The position numbers and the translations under genes were made by a program. From NCBI RefSeq assembly GCF_032164335.1, contig NZ_CP134152.1, positions 1,674,001 to 1,738,000 of the forward strand: DNA of 64,000 bases. Direction: 5' to 3'. This document shows, in pieces, positions 26,362 to 35,426 of this stretch (the stretch's first letter is position 1; the number at the start of each line of letters is the position of its first letter). This stretch comes from Winslowiella toletana. Lineage in GTDB: Bacteria > Pseudomonadota > Gammaproteobacteria > Enterobacterales > Enterobacteriaceae. Under the pieces are notes generated by a model. It made no database searches. It saw nothing but the letters and a program-made list of their open reading frames with translations, and was not told where the DNA came from.

Positions 26362-27474
26362 ATGCCACGCCTGCTGTCGACCCTGATTGTCAGTACCTCA
26401 CTGCTGTTTTCCGCTTCGCTAATGGCGGCAGAGGTTACCGTAGAACAGCTGCAAGATAAGTTGGATCACCCGTGGGCACTGGCTTTTCTGCCCGGCAAAG
26501 CGGATATTTTAATTACTGAGCGTTCCGGTCAGCTGCGTTTGTGGCATCCACAGAACGGCCTGTCTGAACCTATTACGGGAGTGCCGAAGGTCTGGGCGCA
26601 CCGCCAGGGCGGGCTACTGGATGTGGTGCTGGCTCCTGACTTTGGGCAAAGCCGCCGGGTCTGGCTGAGCTTTACCGAAGCAGGCGTCAATGGCGGTGCC
26701 GGTGCCTCGGTAGGTTATGGGATACTGAGCGAAGATAACCGTCAGCTGAAGGACTTTAAGGTGGTGCTGCGCCAGCAGCCTCAGCTCTCCAGCGGAGCCA
26801 ATCTCGGCACCCGTATGGCGTTTGATCGTGATGGCTATCTGTATATTGTATTTGGCGATAATTTTCACAGCGCCACCGCGCAGGATCTGAGTAAGCTGCA
26901 GGGCAAAATGGTCCGGCTGACCGCCGACGGTGAAGTCCCGAAAGATAATCCGTTTGTTGGCCGCGAAAATGCGCGTGCTGAAATCTGGGCCTGGGGTTTG
27001 CGCAATCCACAGGGGGTGGCATTTAATCCATGGACGCAGCAGATATGGGAAAGTGAACACGGCGCGCGCGGCGGTGATGAAGTCAATATTATTGAGAAAG
27101 GTAAAAACTACGGCTGGCCGCTGGCGACCTGGGGGCTGGACTACAGTGGTGAAAAAGTGCCGGAATCCAAAGGCGGTGAAGTCGAAGGAACGGAACAGCC
27201 GATCTTCTGGTGGAAAGTGTCACCTGCTATCAGCGGGATGGCGTTCTATAACAGCGCAAAATTCCCGACGTGGAAAAACTCGCTGTTTATTGGCGCGTTG
27301 AAACAGCAAAGCCTGATTCGTCTGACGATCAACGGTGAGAAGGTGACTGAGCAGGAACGTCTGCTGGAGGATCGCCACGAACGTATTCGTGATGTGCGCG
27401 TCGGGCCGGACGGCTTCCTTTACGTCCTGACCGATGAAAGCGATGGCAAATTGCTGAAAGTCGGATTGAAATAA
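26362..27474 (+). CDS. yliI: PQQ-dependent aldose sugar dehydrogenase (YliI)
   Basis: Soluble periplasmic quinoprotein of the glucose/sorbosone dehydrogenase family. It oxidises aldoses with pyrroloquinoline quinone when the cofactor is available. It has 370 residues (E. coli YliI/Asd 371). The signal peptide is cleaved near LMAAE. The six-bladed propeller contains LDHPWALAFLP, the catalytic-type HRQGGLLDVVLAPDF, WAWGLRNPQGVAFNP, WESEHGARGGDEVNI and GKNYGWPLATWG motifs. The ATG at 26362 has GGAGG 6 nt upstream; a longer ORF open from 26257 is rejected. Confidence 0.95.
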   Translation: MPRLLSTLIVSTSLLFSASLMAAEVTVEQLQDKLDHPWALAFLPGKADILITERSGQLRLWHPQNGLSEPITGVPKVWAHRQGGLLDVVLAPDFGQSRRVWLSFTEAGVNGGAGASVGYGILSEDNRQLKDFKVVLRQQPQLSSGANLGTRMAFDRDGYLYIVFGDNFHSATAQDLSKLQGKMVRLTADGEVPKDNPFVGRENARAEIWAWGLRNPQGVAFNPWTQQIWESEHGARGGDEVNIIEKGKNYGWPLATWGLDYSGEKVPESKGGEVEGTEQPIFWWKVSPAISGMAFYNSAKFPTWKNSLFIGALKQQSLIRLTINGEKVTEQERLLEDRHERIRDVRVGPDGFLYVLTDESDGKLLKVGLK

Positions 27475-27481
27475 CTCAGCG

Positions 27482-27507
27482 AGGTGGCCAGTTGGCCCTG
27501 GTCACCT
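27482..27507. terminator. Hairpin between convergent yliI and the HAD phosphatase gene
   Basis: Ten-base-pair stem AGGTGGCCAG/CTGGTCACCT with one G-U pair and a 6-nt loop, in the 39-nt gap between converging genes. No U-tract on either strand. Confidence 0.4.
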
Positions 27508-27513
27508 GCCGGA

Positions 27514-28170
27514 TTATTTTACCCAGCGACACACTTCCCAGCCGCGCCCCAGCGCTTCCTGATGCAGCCGGTCATCCGGATTAATCACACAGGCATGGTC
27601 TGCCTGTTCCAGCAGCGGGATGTCATTCATTGAGTCGCTGTAGGCCCAGGTGCGATGGAAAGTTTGCCCGGTCTGACGGGATTTCCAGTCGGCCAGTCGG
27701 CTGACTTTGCCCTCTTTATAGGTCATAGTGCCGTAAGTCAGACCGCTATACCGGTCATCGACGATTTCAACGCCCACCGCCAGCGCACCATGAGCGCCCA
27801 GCTGCTGCGCAATCGGTGCCACCAGGTGCTCGCCGCTGGCAGAAATCACCAGAATGGTATCGCCACGCTGTTGATGCCACGCCAGACGCTCGCGTGCGTC
27901 CGGATAGACCCGTGGCAGAATATCGCGCTGAACAAAGCGGCGTATCCAGCCGGATACCGTCAGCGTCGCCATTCCTGACAGCGGGGCGAGGGTGGTATTC
28001 ATATACTCTTCCATCGACAGCGTGCCCTGATAATACTGGGCCATCAGTTCCTGCTCCTGCTTGAGCACTGTTTCCGGCGCAAAGCCCTGCGATACCAGCC
28101 AGCGTAGCCACAGACTGGTACTGTCTTCGCAAATCAGCGTCTCATCAAGGTCGAAAAGGGCTAAATCCAT
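27514..28170 (-). CDS. HAD-IB family phosphatase (SerB-like)
   Basis: Haloacid dehalogenase superfamily hydrolase, subfamily IB, 218 residues. Motif I is FDLDETLI (residues 6-13) with the nucleophilic Asp and acid-base Asp. Motif II is VISASGEH, with the phosphate-binding Ser. Motif III is the Lys in KEGKVSRL, and motif IV is AYSDSMNDIPLLE, with Mg-binding acidic residues. A helical cap sits between motifs I and II (about residues 15-90). Related enzymes hydrolyse phosphoserine or other small phosphomonoesters; the substrate here is unknown. It is not present at the E. coli locus. It is convergent with yliI and divergent from dacC. Confidence 0.88.
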   Translation of the reverse strand: MDLALFDLDETLICEDSTSLWLRWLVSQGFAPETVLKQEQELMAQYYQGTLSMEEYMNTTLAPLSGMATLTVSGWIRRFVQRDILPRVYPDARERLAWHQQRGDTILVISASGEHLVAPIAQQLGAHGALAVGVEIVDDRYSGLTYGTMTYKEGKVSRLADWKSRQTGQTFHRTWAYSDSMNDIPLLEQADHACVINPDDRLHQEALGRGWEVCRWVK

Positions 28171-28449
28171 GGTGACTCTCCTCAGGCAACTGATCTCAGG
28201 TTAGCGGATTTTTGTGACAGCCTTAACTGATCTGCGAAAAATTCAGAATCACACCCATTTTATCTGGTCGGAAATCAGGCAGAAATTACGCTGTTTCGCA
28301 GCAAAGCCCAGATTTATCTAATAAACTCTAAAAAACTTTACGGTCATACTGTTTTTTTCAGTTAGCCGAAAGGTTAGCGTAGTAGGTTAAGTGCTGTTGG
28401 ATAACATCATGAAACCTTTAAAATTTTAAATGGATACTCTGGTCACGTC

Positions 28450-29655
28450 ATGAACAAAACTCGCCTCTTCGCCAGTGTCCGGGCACTGGCTGCCAGCACT
28501 ACCCTGATTGTGATAACAACCTCTTTCGCTCGCGCTGAGCAAGCCCCTGCGGCACCGCAGATTGATGCTAAAGCATGGATTTTAATGGATTATGCCAGTG
28601 GTAAAGTGCTGGCCGAGTCCGGTGCTGATGAGCGGCTTGATCCCGCCAGCCTGACCAAAATGATGGCCAGTTATGTTATCGGGCAAGCGATCAAAACCGG
28701 AAAAATCAGCAACGATGATTTAGTAACCGTCGGTAAAGATGCCTGGGCTACCGGTAACCCTGTTCTGCAAGGCTCCTCACTGATGTTCCTGAAACCAGGC
28801 GACCGTATACCGGTATCTGAACTGAACAAAGGTATCGTCATTCAGTCCGGTAATGATGCCAGTATCGCGCTGGCCGATTACGTCGCCGGCAGTCAGGACT
28901 CTTTTGTTGGCCTGATGAACAACTATGTTAAAGCACTTGGTCTGCAAAACACCCACTTCAAAACCGTTCACGGCCTCGATTCCGATGGGCAGTATAGTAC
29001 CGCACGCGATATGGCACTGATTGGCCAGGCGCTGATCCGTGATGTGCCGGAAGAGTACGCGCTGCATAAAGAAAAAGAGTTTACCTTCAACAAAATTCGC
29101 CAGCATAACCGTAATCGTCTGCTGTGGAGCAGCAATCTGCAGGTGGATGGAATTAAAACCGGCCACACTTCAGGGGCGGGAAATAACCTGGTGGCTTCAG
29201 CCACCGAAGGGGATATGCGGCTGATTTCTGTGGTGCTGGGTGCCGCAACTGACAGTATTCGTTTCCGCGAAAGTGAAAAGTTGCTGACGTGGGGCTTCCG
29301 TTTCTGGGAAACCGTGACGCCAATTAAGGCCAACACGGCATTTTCTACCCAGCGGGTATGGTTTGGCGACAGTAAGCAGGTCAAGCTGGGCGTTGAGAAA
29401 GATGCCGCACTGACCATCCCGAAAGGGCAGATGAAGAATATGAAGGCCAGCTTTACCCTAACGTCACCGCAGCTACAGGCGCCGTTAAAGAAATATCAGC
29501 AGGTAGGAACTATCGACTTCCAGCTTAACGGTAAGACTATTGAGCAGCGTCCGCTGGTAGTACTGGATGAGGTGCAGGAAGGGGGCTTCTTCAGCCGTAT
29601 CTGGGACTTTGTGATGATGAAGCTGGATGGTTGGTTTGGAAAGTGGTTTTCCTGA
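28450..29655 (+). CDS. dacC: D-alanyl-D-alanine carboxypeptidase DacC (PBP6)
   Basis: Low-molecular-weight penicillin-binding protein that removes the terminal D-Ala from peptidoglycan stem peptides. It has 401 residues (E. coli 400). A signal peptide is followed by the penicilloyl-serine transferase domain with Ser67-x-x-Lys70 (SLTK), Ser133-Gly-Asn and Lys236-Thr-Gly. The C-terminal beta domain ends in an amphipathic membrane anchor ([14 protein letters not shown] and GWFGKWFS). The C-terminus resembles DacC rather than DacA, supporting the paralogue call. It is monocistronic, convergent with sdaC. Confidence 0.95.
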   Translation: MNKTRLFASVRALAASTTLIVITTSFARAEQAPAAPQIDAKAWILMDYASGKVLAESGADERLDPASLTKMMASYVIGQAIKTGKISNDDLVTVGKDAWATGNPVLQGSSLMFLKPGDRIPVSELNKGIVIQSGNDASIALADYVAGSQDSFVGLMNNYVKALGLQNTHFKTVHGLDSDGQYSTARDMALIGQALIRDVPEEYALHKEKEFTFNKIRQHNRNRLLWSSNLQVDGIKTGHTSGAGNNLVASATEGDMRLISVVLGAATDSIRFRESEKLLTWGFRFWETVTPIKANTAFSTQRVWFGDSKQVKLGVEKDAALTIPKGQMKNMKASFTLTSPQLQAPLKKYQQVGTIDFQLNGKTIEQRPLVVLDEVQEGGFFSRIWDFVMMKLDGWFGKWFS

Positions 29656-29657
29656 TT

Positions 29658-29682
29658 AAAACGGGCGGCTAAGCGCCGCCCG
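29658..29682 (-). terminator. Terminator of sdaC
   Basis: Perfect 8-bp stem CGGGCGGC/GCCGCCCG with a 5-nt loop. On the minus strand it is followed by TTTT, so it primarily serves sdaC. It also lies just after dacC and may work on both transcripts. Confidence 0.75.
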
Positions 29683-29688
29683 CGAACC

Positions 29689-30975
29689 TTATCCTACCAG
29701 GTTAAACAGAATTCCCGAAATCGCTACCAGGCCGATCAGTACCACAAACACGTTACTGGCCGCGCCGCTGTATTTGCGCATCGCCGGAACCTTGTTGATT
29801 GCGTACATCGGCATCAGGAACAGCAATACTGCGATAATCGGACCACCAAGGGTTTCAATCATTCCGAGAATGCTTGGGTTCCAGCTGGCAACAATCCAGG
29901 TGGTTACCAGCATAAACAGCGCAGTGAAACGGTTAAGTTTGTTCTCGCTAATCTGCTTGCCGCGACCGCGCAGCGATTTCACCACCAGACCGTTAAAACC
30001 TTCACGAGCTCCCAGATAGTGACCAAGGAAGGATTTGGTAATCGCCACGATGGCAATAATCGGTGCCAGCCACGCCATCATTGGCGTATTAAAGTGGTTA
30101 GCCAGATACGAAAGAATCGAAATATTCTGCTGTTTTGCTTCTGCCAGGTTTTCCGGTGTCAGGCTGAGTACGCAGCTGAAGACAAAAAACATCACCGTTA
30201 TCACCATCATCAGATGGCTGAAAGCCAGGATGCGAGAGCATTTAGGCTCGGCCTGATCGCCATACTCTTCACGCTTCGCTACGGCGAAAGCAGAGATAAT
30301 CGGGGAGTGGTTAAAGGAGAAAACCATCACCGGGATTGCCAGCCATAACGTCATGAGCAGACCGTTGCCACTGCCTGCCAGTGAAACATTGTCGAAAATC
30401 GCGCTGCTCCAGTTAGGGATTAACCACACCGCCAACAGCATCAGCACTGCGACAAATGGAAACACCAGCAGACTCATGGTTTTGACAATGATATCTTTAC
30501 CAAAGCGCACGATGGTCATCAGGCCAATCAACAAAATCAGTGCCAGTAATGCACGCGGCGGTGATTGCAGATGCAGCTGATGGGTAATAAAGCTGTCGAC
30601 GGTATTGGTGATTGCCACGCTGTAGACCAGCAGGATTGGATAGATGGCAAGGAAGTAGAGCAGGGTGATCAGCTTACCGGCACCGACGCCGAAATGTTCT
30701 TCCACCACCTCAGTGATATCTGCGCCAGGCTTGCTGCCAGACAGCACAAAACGACACAGGCCGCGATGCGCGTAGTAGGTCATCGGGAAAGCCAGCACCG
30801 CCATAATAATCAGCGGAATAAGCCCGCCAATCCCGGCGTTTATCGGCAGAAACAGTACGCCTGCGCCGATGGCCGTGCCGTATAAACCCAACATCCACAT
30901 GGTGTCACTTTTACGCCACGCCATCACACTTTGCTGTTTATCATCCGCCAAAATCGCGGTTTGAGACGAGTCCAT
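29689..30975 (-). CDS. sdaC: Serine:proton symporter SdaC
   Basis: Inner-membrane serine-specific carrier of the HAAAP family, 428 residues (E. coli SdaC 429), with 11 membrane segments. Near-identity to SdaC is visible in AWRKSDTMWMLGLYGTAIGA, SFNHSPIISAFAVAKREEYG and ITKSFLGHYLGAREGFNG. The ATG at 30975 (GGAGAA 6 nt upstream) is chosen because the upstream 22 codons are hydrophilic and absent in E. coli. In E. coli the gene precedes sdaB (serine deaminase) near 63 minutes. Here it stands alone between dacC and ybjG, so it has been moved or duplicated. Confidence 0.94.
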   Translation of the reverse strand: MDSSQTAILADDKQQSVMAWRKSDTMWMLGLYGTAIGAGVLFLPINAGIGGLIPLIIMAVLAFPMTYYAHRGLCRFVLSGSKPGADITEVVEEHFGVGAGKLITLLYFLAIYPILLVYSVAITNTVDSFITHQLHLQSPPRALLALILLIGLMTIVRFGKDIIVKTMSLLVFPFVAVLMLLAVWLIPNWSSAIFDNVSLAGSGNGLLMTLWLAIPVMVFSFNHSPIISAFAVAKREEYGDQAEPKCSRILAFSHLMMVITVMFFVFSCVLSLTPENLAEAKQQNISILSYLANHFNTPMMAWLAPIIAIVAITKSFLGHYLGAREGFNGLVVKSLRGRGKQISENKLNRFTALFMLVTTWIVASWNPSILGMIETLGGPIIAVLLFLMPMYAINKVPAMRKYSGAASNVFVVLIGLVAISGILFNLVG

Positions 30976-31515
30976 AATCTTCTCCAGTGCTGTCCACAAC
31001 AGAAAACAATCAATTATCACCCGACGATCGCGCCTGCTCATGCGCTGTAAAAATAATCGTCAACCACAGCAGTGATTAATCATCGCTATTATTTTATGGC
31101 GCACACTCTACCACCGGAATAAGCAGAAGACAGCGTTAGTTTGGCGATATCAGGTGATCAGGATCACAACTGCATTAATATTTTTAGTTAATTAAGCTGT
31201 CTTTTGCTGAAGATGTTTATTGCATGTTCTGGTTAACCGAGGATTTACAGTCTTAATAACTATATTCTAACTTTTTCTCAACTATTAAACATTGTCATTG
31301 TTGTTGATTTTATGCACAGTGAAAAAATAAAAATGATTTAAATCATGAAGTTGTATCTTTGATAAATAAATATGGCTACATAATGCGCGGGTTGCGCAAC
31401 AGGATTAATAATCGTCTGACAAACAGCGCTTATTGCGCAATAAATGATGAGGTGGCAGGAAAGGTATTATTTAGCAGGAAAGGCTGAAGGAAAAAGCTAA
31501 AAATTCAACAGGCTA
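30976..31515. other. Long AT-rich intergenic region upstream of sdaC
   Basis: About 540 bases. The sdaC-proximal part holds a CRP-type site (31153-31168) and a weak -10 (TAGAGT, minus strand, 31105-31110). The part from 31180 to 31510 is AT-rich with no ORF carrying a ribosome site and no recognised RNA gene. Confidence 0.45.
31153..31168 (-). promoter_or_regulatory. CRP-type site upstream of sdaC
   Basis: GGTGA-TCAGGA-TCACA matches TGTGA-N6-TCACA at nine of ten bases. Its centre is about 62 bp upstream of the start predicted from the TAGAGT -10, the classic class I CRP distance. E. coli sdaC is known to be CRP-activated. Confidence 0.65.
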
Positions 31516-31543
31516 AAAATATTAAGACCCGCATCGCTGCGGG
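31516..31543 (-). terminator. Rho-independent terminator of ybjG
   Basis: CCCGCA/TGCGGG stem with a 4-nt loop, followed on the minus strand by TCTTAATATTTTT. It lies 10 nt beyond the ybjG stop codon. Confidence 0.75.
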
Positions 31544-31553
31544 CCTTTCAGCA

Positions 31554-32159
31554 TTAATCGCGGACCCAGCCTTTACGTATCGGAAAGGAGAACAGTAAAC
31601 GATACAACTGACTGAGCACACTCAGCATGCGGTTACCGTAGAACTGCCACGCCAGTTGGGAGAACAGGCAACCGAGCATTCCGACCAGCAAACCGCCAAT
31701 CATATCCATTGGCCAGTGCACGCCGAGGAACACGCGTGACCAGGCAATTAACACGCCCGCCAACATTAAAATCGCGCCCGACCAGCGGCGATGCCAAAAC
31801 AGGAAGGAGAGTGCAAAAGTGAAAATGGTGGTGCCATGATCGCTTGGATAGGAGTAATCCGGCGCGTGTTCAAGGAACTGATGGCCGATATTGAGCGTAA
31901 AAGGGCGCGGGTGTGGAAACAGTGAGCCCAGACACCAGGAGATCGCCAGCGCATAGATCAGCGCAATACCGGTTTTCAGCACCAGCTCACGTTGCGAGGT
32001 AACACGATCTTTTGGTCCCCACAGCCATAATGCGACAATCAGCAGTGGCACAATAGCGATCAGATCTCGTGCTATAAAGGTGGCCAGCGCAAGCAACCAC
32101 TGCGGCGATTCTGGTGTGGCGTTAATCCAGAGAAACAGCGTCCGGTTTAACTCTTCCAT
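31554..32159 (-). CDS. ybjG: Undecaprenyl-diphosphate phosphatase YbjG
   Basis: Membrane PAP2-family phosphatase that recycles the lipid carrier undecaprenyl pyrophosphate on the periplasmic side. It has 201 residues (E. coli 198) with about six membrane segments. The three PAP2 motifs are visible: the HPRPF region, YPSDHGTTIFTF with the catalytic His, and SRVFLGVHWPMD with the second His. It ends PIRKGWVRD, exactly like E. coli YbjG. Loss confers bacitracin sensitivity when combined with other phosphatases in E. coli. No convincing PhoP box was found upstream. Confidence 0.95.
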   Translation of the reverse strand: MEELNRTLFLWINATPESPQWLLALATFIARDLIAIVPLLIVALWLWGPKDRVTSQRELVLKTGIALIYALAISWCLGSLFPHPRPFTLNIGHQFLEHAPDYSYPSDHGTTIFTFALSFLFWHRRWSGAILMLAGVLIAWSRVFLGVHWPMDMIGGLLVGMLGCLFSQLAWQFYGNRMLSVLSQLYRLLFSFPIRKGWVRD

Positions 32160-32454
32160 TATCAGTTATCCTCTTCCTGTTAAGCAGATGCCTGACGCAT
32201 CTAAAAATGAAACGTTGCTCTGCGCATCACCGGAGAAATTCCACTGACCAGCAGCGCAAAAAAAAAGCATTAAAACGAGGGGGATAGCTTAAAATAGCGC
32301 TATTAAGTGGTAAATAGAGTTTATCCTAATCGGCGCTGATGTTGTGGTTTGGTTTAACATTAATGTCAGTTTTATGACGGTGACACGCTGAATACTTCGC
32401 GGAGCAGCAAGTTTCTCGCCCGGCATCAGTTGGGGTTCTGCAACCATTGCCCAT
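32160..32454. other. Spacer between ybjG and rybB
   Basis: Almost 300 bases of upstream DNA for ybjG. It contains a run of nine A (32260-32268) and AT-rich stretches. No ORF or repeat of note. Confidence 0.4.
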
Positions 32455-32521
32455 AAAAAAACCCGCTAGTCATTTGACTAACGGGCTCCACAATTTGGGG
32501 ATTTCAAAGAAAAGCAGTGGC
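32455..32521 (-). ncRNA. rybB: RybB small regulatory RNA
   Basis: On the minus strand the RNA starts GCCACTGCTTTTCTTTGA at 32521, matching the conserved 5' seed of RybB base for base over the first 16 nt. It continues with ATCCCC and TGTGGAGCCC, also shared with E. coli RybB. It ends in a stem CCCGTTAGTCA/TGACTAGCGGG and seven U (32455-32461). The length is about 67 nt versus about 79 in E. coli; the shortening is in the terminator stem. RybB is Hfq-dependent, made under sigma-E, and represses outer-membrane protein mRNAs. The locus next to ybjL is the same as in E. coli. Confidence 0.95.
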
Positions 32522-32527
32522 ACTAAT

Positions 32528-32555
32528 TAAGACTGTGCGGGTAACAGAAAGTTCT
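32528..32555 (-). promoter_or_regulatory. Sigma-E promoter of rybB
   Basis: On the minus strand AGAACTT (-35, 32549-32555) is followed after 16 bp by TCTTA (-10, 32528-32532), and 6 nt later by the RybB 5' G. This matches the sigma-E consensus GGAACTT-N16-TCTRA. The promoter starts 21 bp from the ybjL stop codon. Confidence 0.85.
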
Positions 32556-32575
32556 CTGTCATTGATAATTATTTT

Positions 32576-34264
32576 TTAACCAGGCAGAAGCGGCCAGATA
32601 ATCACAATAAAGGTTCCGGCCAGCGTCAATAACACATTGGCGATAGCATAGGTGCCGGCGTAGCCCAGAGCCGGAATATTGCTGCGTGCGGTATCGCTGA
32701 TGATTTCCATCGCTGGCGCGCAGGTACGCGCACCCATTATCGCGCCGAACAGCAGTGCGCGGTTCATTCGTAAAACGTAAGCGCCGAACAGGAAGCAGAT
32801 CACTACCGGTACTAAACTGACCGCCAGCCCGGAGAACAGCATCTGCAAGCCGGTGATGCCGAAGCCGTGCGCCATGCCGCTGCCAGCACTCAGCCCGACA
32901 CCAGCCATAAACACCATCAGGCCAAACTCTTTCACCATGGTCAGCGCACCCTGCGGGATATAGCCGAAAGTCGGGTGGTTGGCGCGCAAAAAGCCGAGCA
33001 TGATACCGGCAAACAGCAGTCCTGCCGCATTCCCAATACCAAAGCTAAAGCTGCTGAACTGGAAAGTGATCATGCCAATCATCAGGCCGATGATAAAGAA
33101 GGCGCAGAAGGCCAGCAGATCGGTCAACTGGCTGTGAATCGAGATAAAGCCGATGCGGTCAGCAACGGTTTTAACCCGGCGCGCTTCGCCGCTGACTTGC
33201 AGCACATCGCCTTTATTCAGCATGATGCTATCGTCAATCGGCATCTCAATCTGGCTGCGAATCACCCGGTTGAGAAAGCAGCCGTGGTCGGTCAGCTTCA
33301 GCTGGCTGAGGCGCTTGTTCACCGCATTGTGATTTTTAACCACAATCTCTTCGGTCACGATGCGCATATCCAGCAGATCGCGGTCGAATACCTCTTTGCC
33401 GTTGCGGAAACTGGTGTCGAGGCGCGAATGCGCGTCAGGATAGCCAACCAGAGAAATTTCATCCCCTTGCTGTAACACCGCATCGCCGTCCGGATTCGCC
33501 AGAATGCCGTTACGACGAATGCGTTCAATATAGCAACCGGTTTGGCGATAAATCCCCAATTCACGCAGGTTTTTGCCGTCAGCCCAGGCCACCAGTTCTG
33601 GCCCGACGCGATAGGCGCGGATCACCGGTAAATAGACTTTACGCTGGCTGTCGGTATCCAGGCCACGTTCACGGGCGATCTGCTGCGCGCTGGTCGGCAG
33701 ATCCTGGTGCTGTAATTTTGGCAAATAGCGTGCGCCAAATATCAGGCTGACCAGCCCGACCAAATAGGTCAGGGCGTAACCGAGGCTGAGATTATCCTGC
33801 ATGATGCTGAGCGATTTGCCATCGCTGACAGTCTGGCGCAGCGTATCACCGGCACCCACCAGCACCGGCGTGGAGGTCATTGAGCCTGCCAGCATCCCGG
33901 CGGTTAAGCCGATATCCCAGCCCAGCAGTTTACCCAGGCCCAGCGCCATCGCCATTGCACTGATTACCATCACCAGCGCCAGCATCAGATAGTTTTTGCC
34001 GTCGCGAAAGAAGATTGAGAAAAAGTTTGGTCCGGCTTCTACGCCGACACAAAAAATAAATAACATAAAGCCAAGGTTTAGCGCTTCGGTATTGATCGCG
34101 AAGTGTTGTTGTCCTAACAACAGCGATACCACTAAAACACCAATGGAATTACCCAGTTGTACAGAACCTAAGCGTAATTTACCTAAGCAAAGACCCAAAG
34201 CCAGTACGACAAATAATAACAGGATGTAATTCCCGCTTAACAATTCTGCGACGTTTATGTTCAC
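32576..34264 (-). CDS. ybjL: Putative transporter YbjL (AspT/YidE family)
   Basis: Inner-membrane protein of the aspartate:alanine exchanger family, 562 residues (E. coli 561). It has two blocks of about five to six membrane segments, flanking two TrkA_C (RCK_C) cytosolic domains (about residues 200-370; [20 protein letters not shown] and [20 protein letters not shown]). The [16 protein letters not shown] and [20 protein letters not shown] stretches are duplicated transport motifs typical of the family. The substrate is unproven. Minus-strand transcription runs toward rybB, whose terminator may also end this message. Confidence 0.93.
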   Translation of the reverse strand: MNINVAELLSGNYILLLFVVLALGLCLGKLRLGSVQLGNSIGVLVVSLLLGQQHFAINTEALNLGFMLFIFCVGVEAGPNFFSIFFRDGKNYLMLALVMVISAMAMALGLGKLLGWDIGLTAGMLAGSMTSTPVLVGAGDTLRQTVSDGKSLSIMQDNLSLGYALTYLVGLVSLIFGARYLPKLQHQDLPTSAQQIARERGLDTDSQRKVYLPVIRAYRVGPELVAWADGKNLRELGIYRQTGCYIERIRRNGILANPDGDAVLQQGDEISLVGYPDAHSRLDTSFRNGKEVFDRDLLDMRIVTEEIVVKNHNAVNKRLSQLKLTDHGCFLNRVIRSQIEMPIDDSIMLNKGDVLQVSGEARRVKTVADRIGFISIHSQLTDLLAFCAFFIIGLMIGMITFQFSSFSFGIGNAAGLLFAGIMLGFLRANHPTFGYIPQGALTMVKEFGLMVFMAGVGLSAGSGMAHGFGITGLQMLFSGLAVSLVPVVICFLFGAYVLRMNRALLFGAIMGARTCAPAMEIISDTARSNIPALGYAGTYAIANVLLTLAGTFIVIIWPLLPG

Positions 34265-34524
34265 GGCTTAACTTCTTGTTTACCAGTAACTTGTTGATAG
34301 GAGAGAATTTATGCGTTAACGTTTATCTACCCGGAACGGGCGCAGGATGCTTAAGCGTCTGGCGTTAAGGGACCTGAAAGGATAAATAAAAGCGCGCTTA
34401 TTTTAAGCATTTATTTATTTTTCAGCCAGTAAAAAACAGCACACTTTTTTATTTTCTGCTGAATCTCTCCTGAATGAATTAATTTCCGGGATGGAGATCA
34501 AGGCGACTCAACCGAGGACAGGCT

Positions 34525-34899
34525 ATGTTGCTGCAAGGCGTCCGTTTATCGGGCGTGATGATGTGTATCATGCTGTATTGCGCGGTGTTTATTATCGCCC
34601 GCTATAGCATGGCGATTGAAAGCCCCGGTGAAACGCACGTGCAGCCTGGTTTGTTGCTGTTTATCTTTCCCGGTGTGCTGGCGGGACTGTACTCGAAAGA
34701 GGCACCGCTTAGCGTGGCGCTGTGCGGCGCAATTCTCGCAACGCCAATTTGCCTGTTGCTATTGCATTCGCGTTTTGTCGTGCACGCGGGGTTCTGGCAG
34801 GAGTTTGCCTGGTATGCCAGCGCACTGTTCTGGTGTGGCTCTGGTACGCTGGTGGTGATGCTGTGGCGAGCGATAGGCGGCTCGCGTCGACGTATTTAA
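34525..34899 (+). CDS. ybjM: Inner membrane protein YbjM
   Basis: Small polytopic protein of 124 residues (E. coli YbjM 125) with about four membrane segments and a basic C-terminus. Identity with YbjM is modest but clear in LLLFIFPGVLAGL and FWQEFAWYASALFWCGSGTL, which align with the same positions in E. coli. Function is unknown. It is convergent with grxA, separated by a strong two-way terminator. Confidence 0.8.
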   Translation: MLLQGVRLSGVMMCIMLYCAVFIIARYSMAIESPGETHVQPGLLLFIFPGVLAGLYSKEAPLSVALCGAILATPICLLLLHSRFVVHAGFWQEFAWYASALFWCGSGTLVVMLWRAIGGSRRRI

Positions 34900-34906
34900 T
34901 CAACGA

Positions 34907-34938
34907 AAAAAAACCGGGTGCTGAGACCCGGTTTTTTT
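34907..34938. terminator. Bidirectional terminator between ybjM and grxA
   Basis: Perfect stem AAACCGGGT/ACCCGGTTT with a GCTGAG loop, flanked by eight A on the left and seven T on the right, so it has a U-tract in both directions. Confidence 0.92.
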
Positions 34939-34950
34939 ATGCGTTACGCG

Positions 34951-35217
34951 TTATTGCTGGAAAAGACCAAAGTGCTCTTTCGCGTAAGCTTCGAATTCGG
35001 TGTAGCCACCAACGTGTTTCTGGTCGAGGAAAATCTGTGGCACGGTTTCGACCGGCTTACCCACCGTTTTCTCCAGATCGGCTTTGGTGATCCCTTCGGC
35101 ATGAATGTCGATATAACGGAAGTTAAAATCATCACGCTCTTCAGTCAGTTTTTCTGCCAGCTCTTTTGCGCGAACACAGTAAGGGCAGCCTGGACGTCCA
35201 AAGATCACTGCAAACAT
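34951..35217 (-). CDS. grxA: Glutaredoxin 1
   Basis: Glutathione-dependent disulfide reductase that reduces ribonucleotide reductase and OxyR, 88 residues (E. coli 85). The thioredoxin fold has the active site CPYC (residues 11-14) in FGRPGCPYCVRAKELAEKL. TVPQIFLDQKHVGGYTEF contains the cis-Pro and glutathione-binding loop. The ATG at 35217 has GAGGAG 7 nt upstream; five earlier codons are rejected. E. coli grxA is OxyR-activated; only a weak OxyR-like tetrad pattern was seen near 35275-35305, so this is not asserted here. Confidence 0.96.
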   Translation of the reverse strand: MFAVIFGRPGCPYCVRAKELAEKLTEERDDFNFRYIDIHAEGITKADLEKTVGKPVETVPQIFLDQKHVGGYTEFEAYAKEHFGLFQQ

Positions 35218-35426
35218 AAGGTAACTCCTCAAAGGTTAGATTCTTTTCTGTGATTGTCATCACATTTTATCGATGTATGGGCCTATGATGCCCGCATCGT
35301 TAGCTGAAAGGAAGAAGGAATTGCCTGTTAATCTGATTTGCACAGGCTATGCAGAGTTATAGCAATTAAGCTTTAATAGAGCGGCGGTGCCATCAGCCGC
35401 AGCGAATGACAGACAAAGGAGAGGAA

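Noticed and set aside
32160-32400. PhoP box for ybjG
   Set aside because: No pair of GTTTA-type half-sites with 5-bp spacing on the proper strand was found.
32867-33475. Plus-strand ORF of 202 codons inside ybjL
   Set aside because: Shadow of ybjL on the other strand; rich in His and Gln as expected for antisense of membrane-protein codons, with no start signals.
35270-35310. OxyR-type tetrads upstream of grxA
   Set aside because: Only one of four ATAG/CTAT elements matches fully at the proper spacing, so the site cannot be supported by eye.
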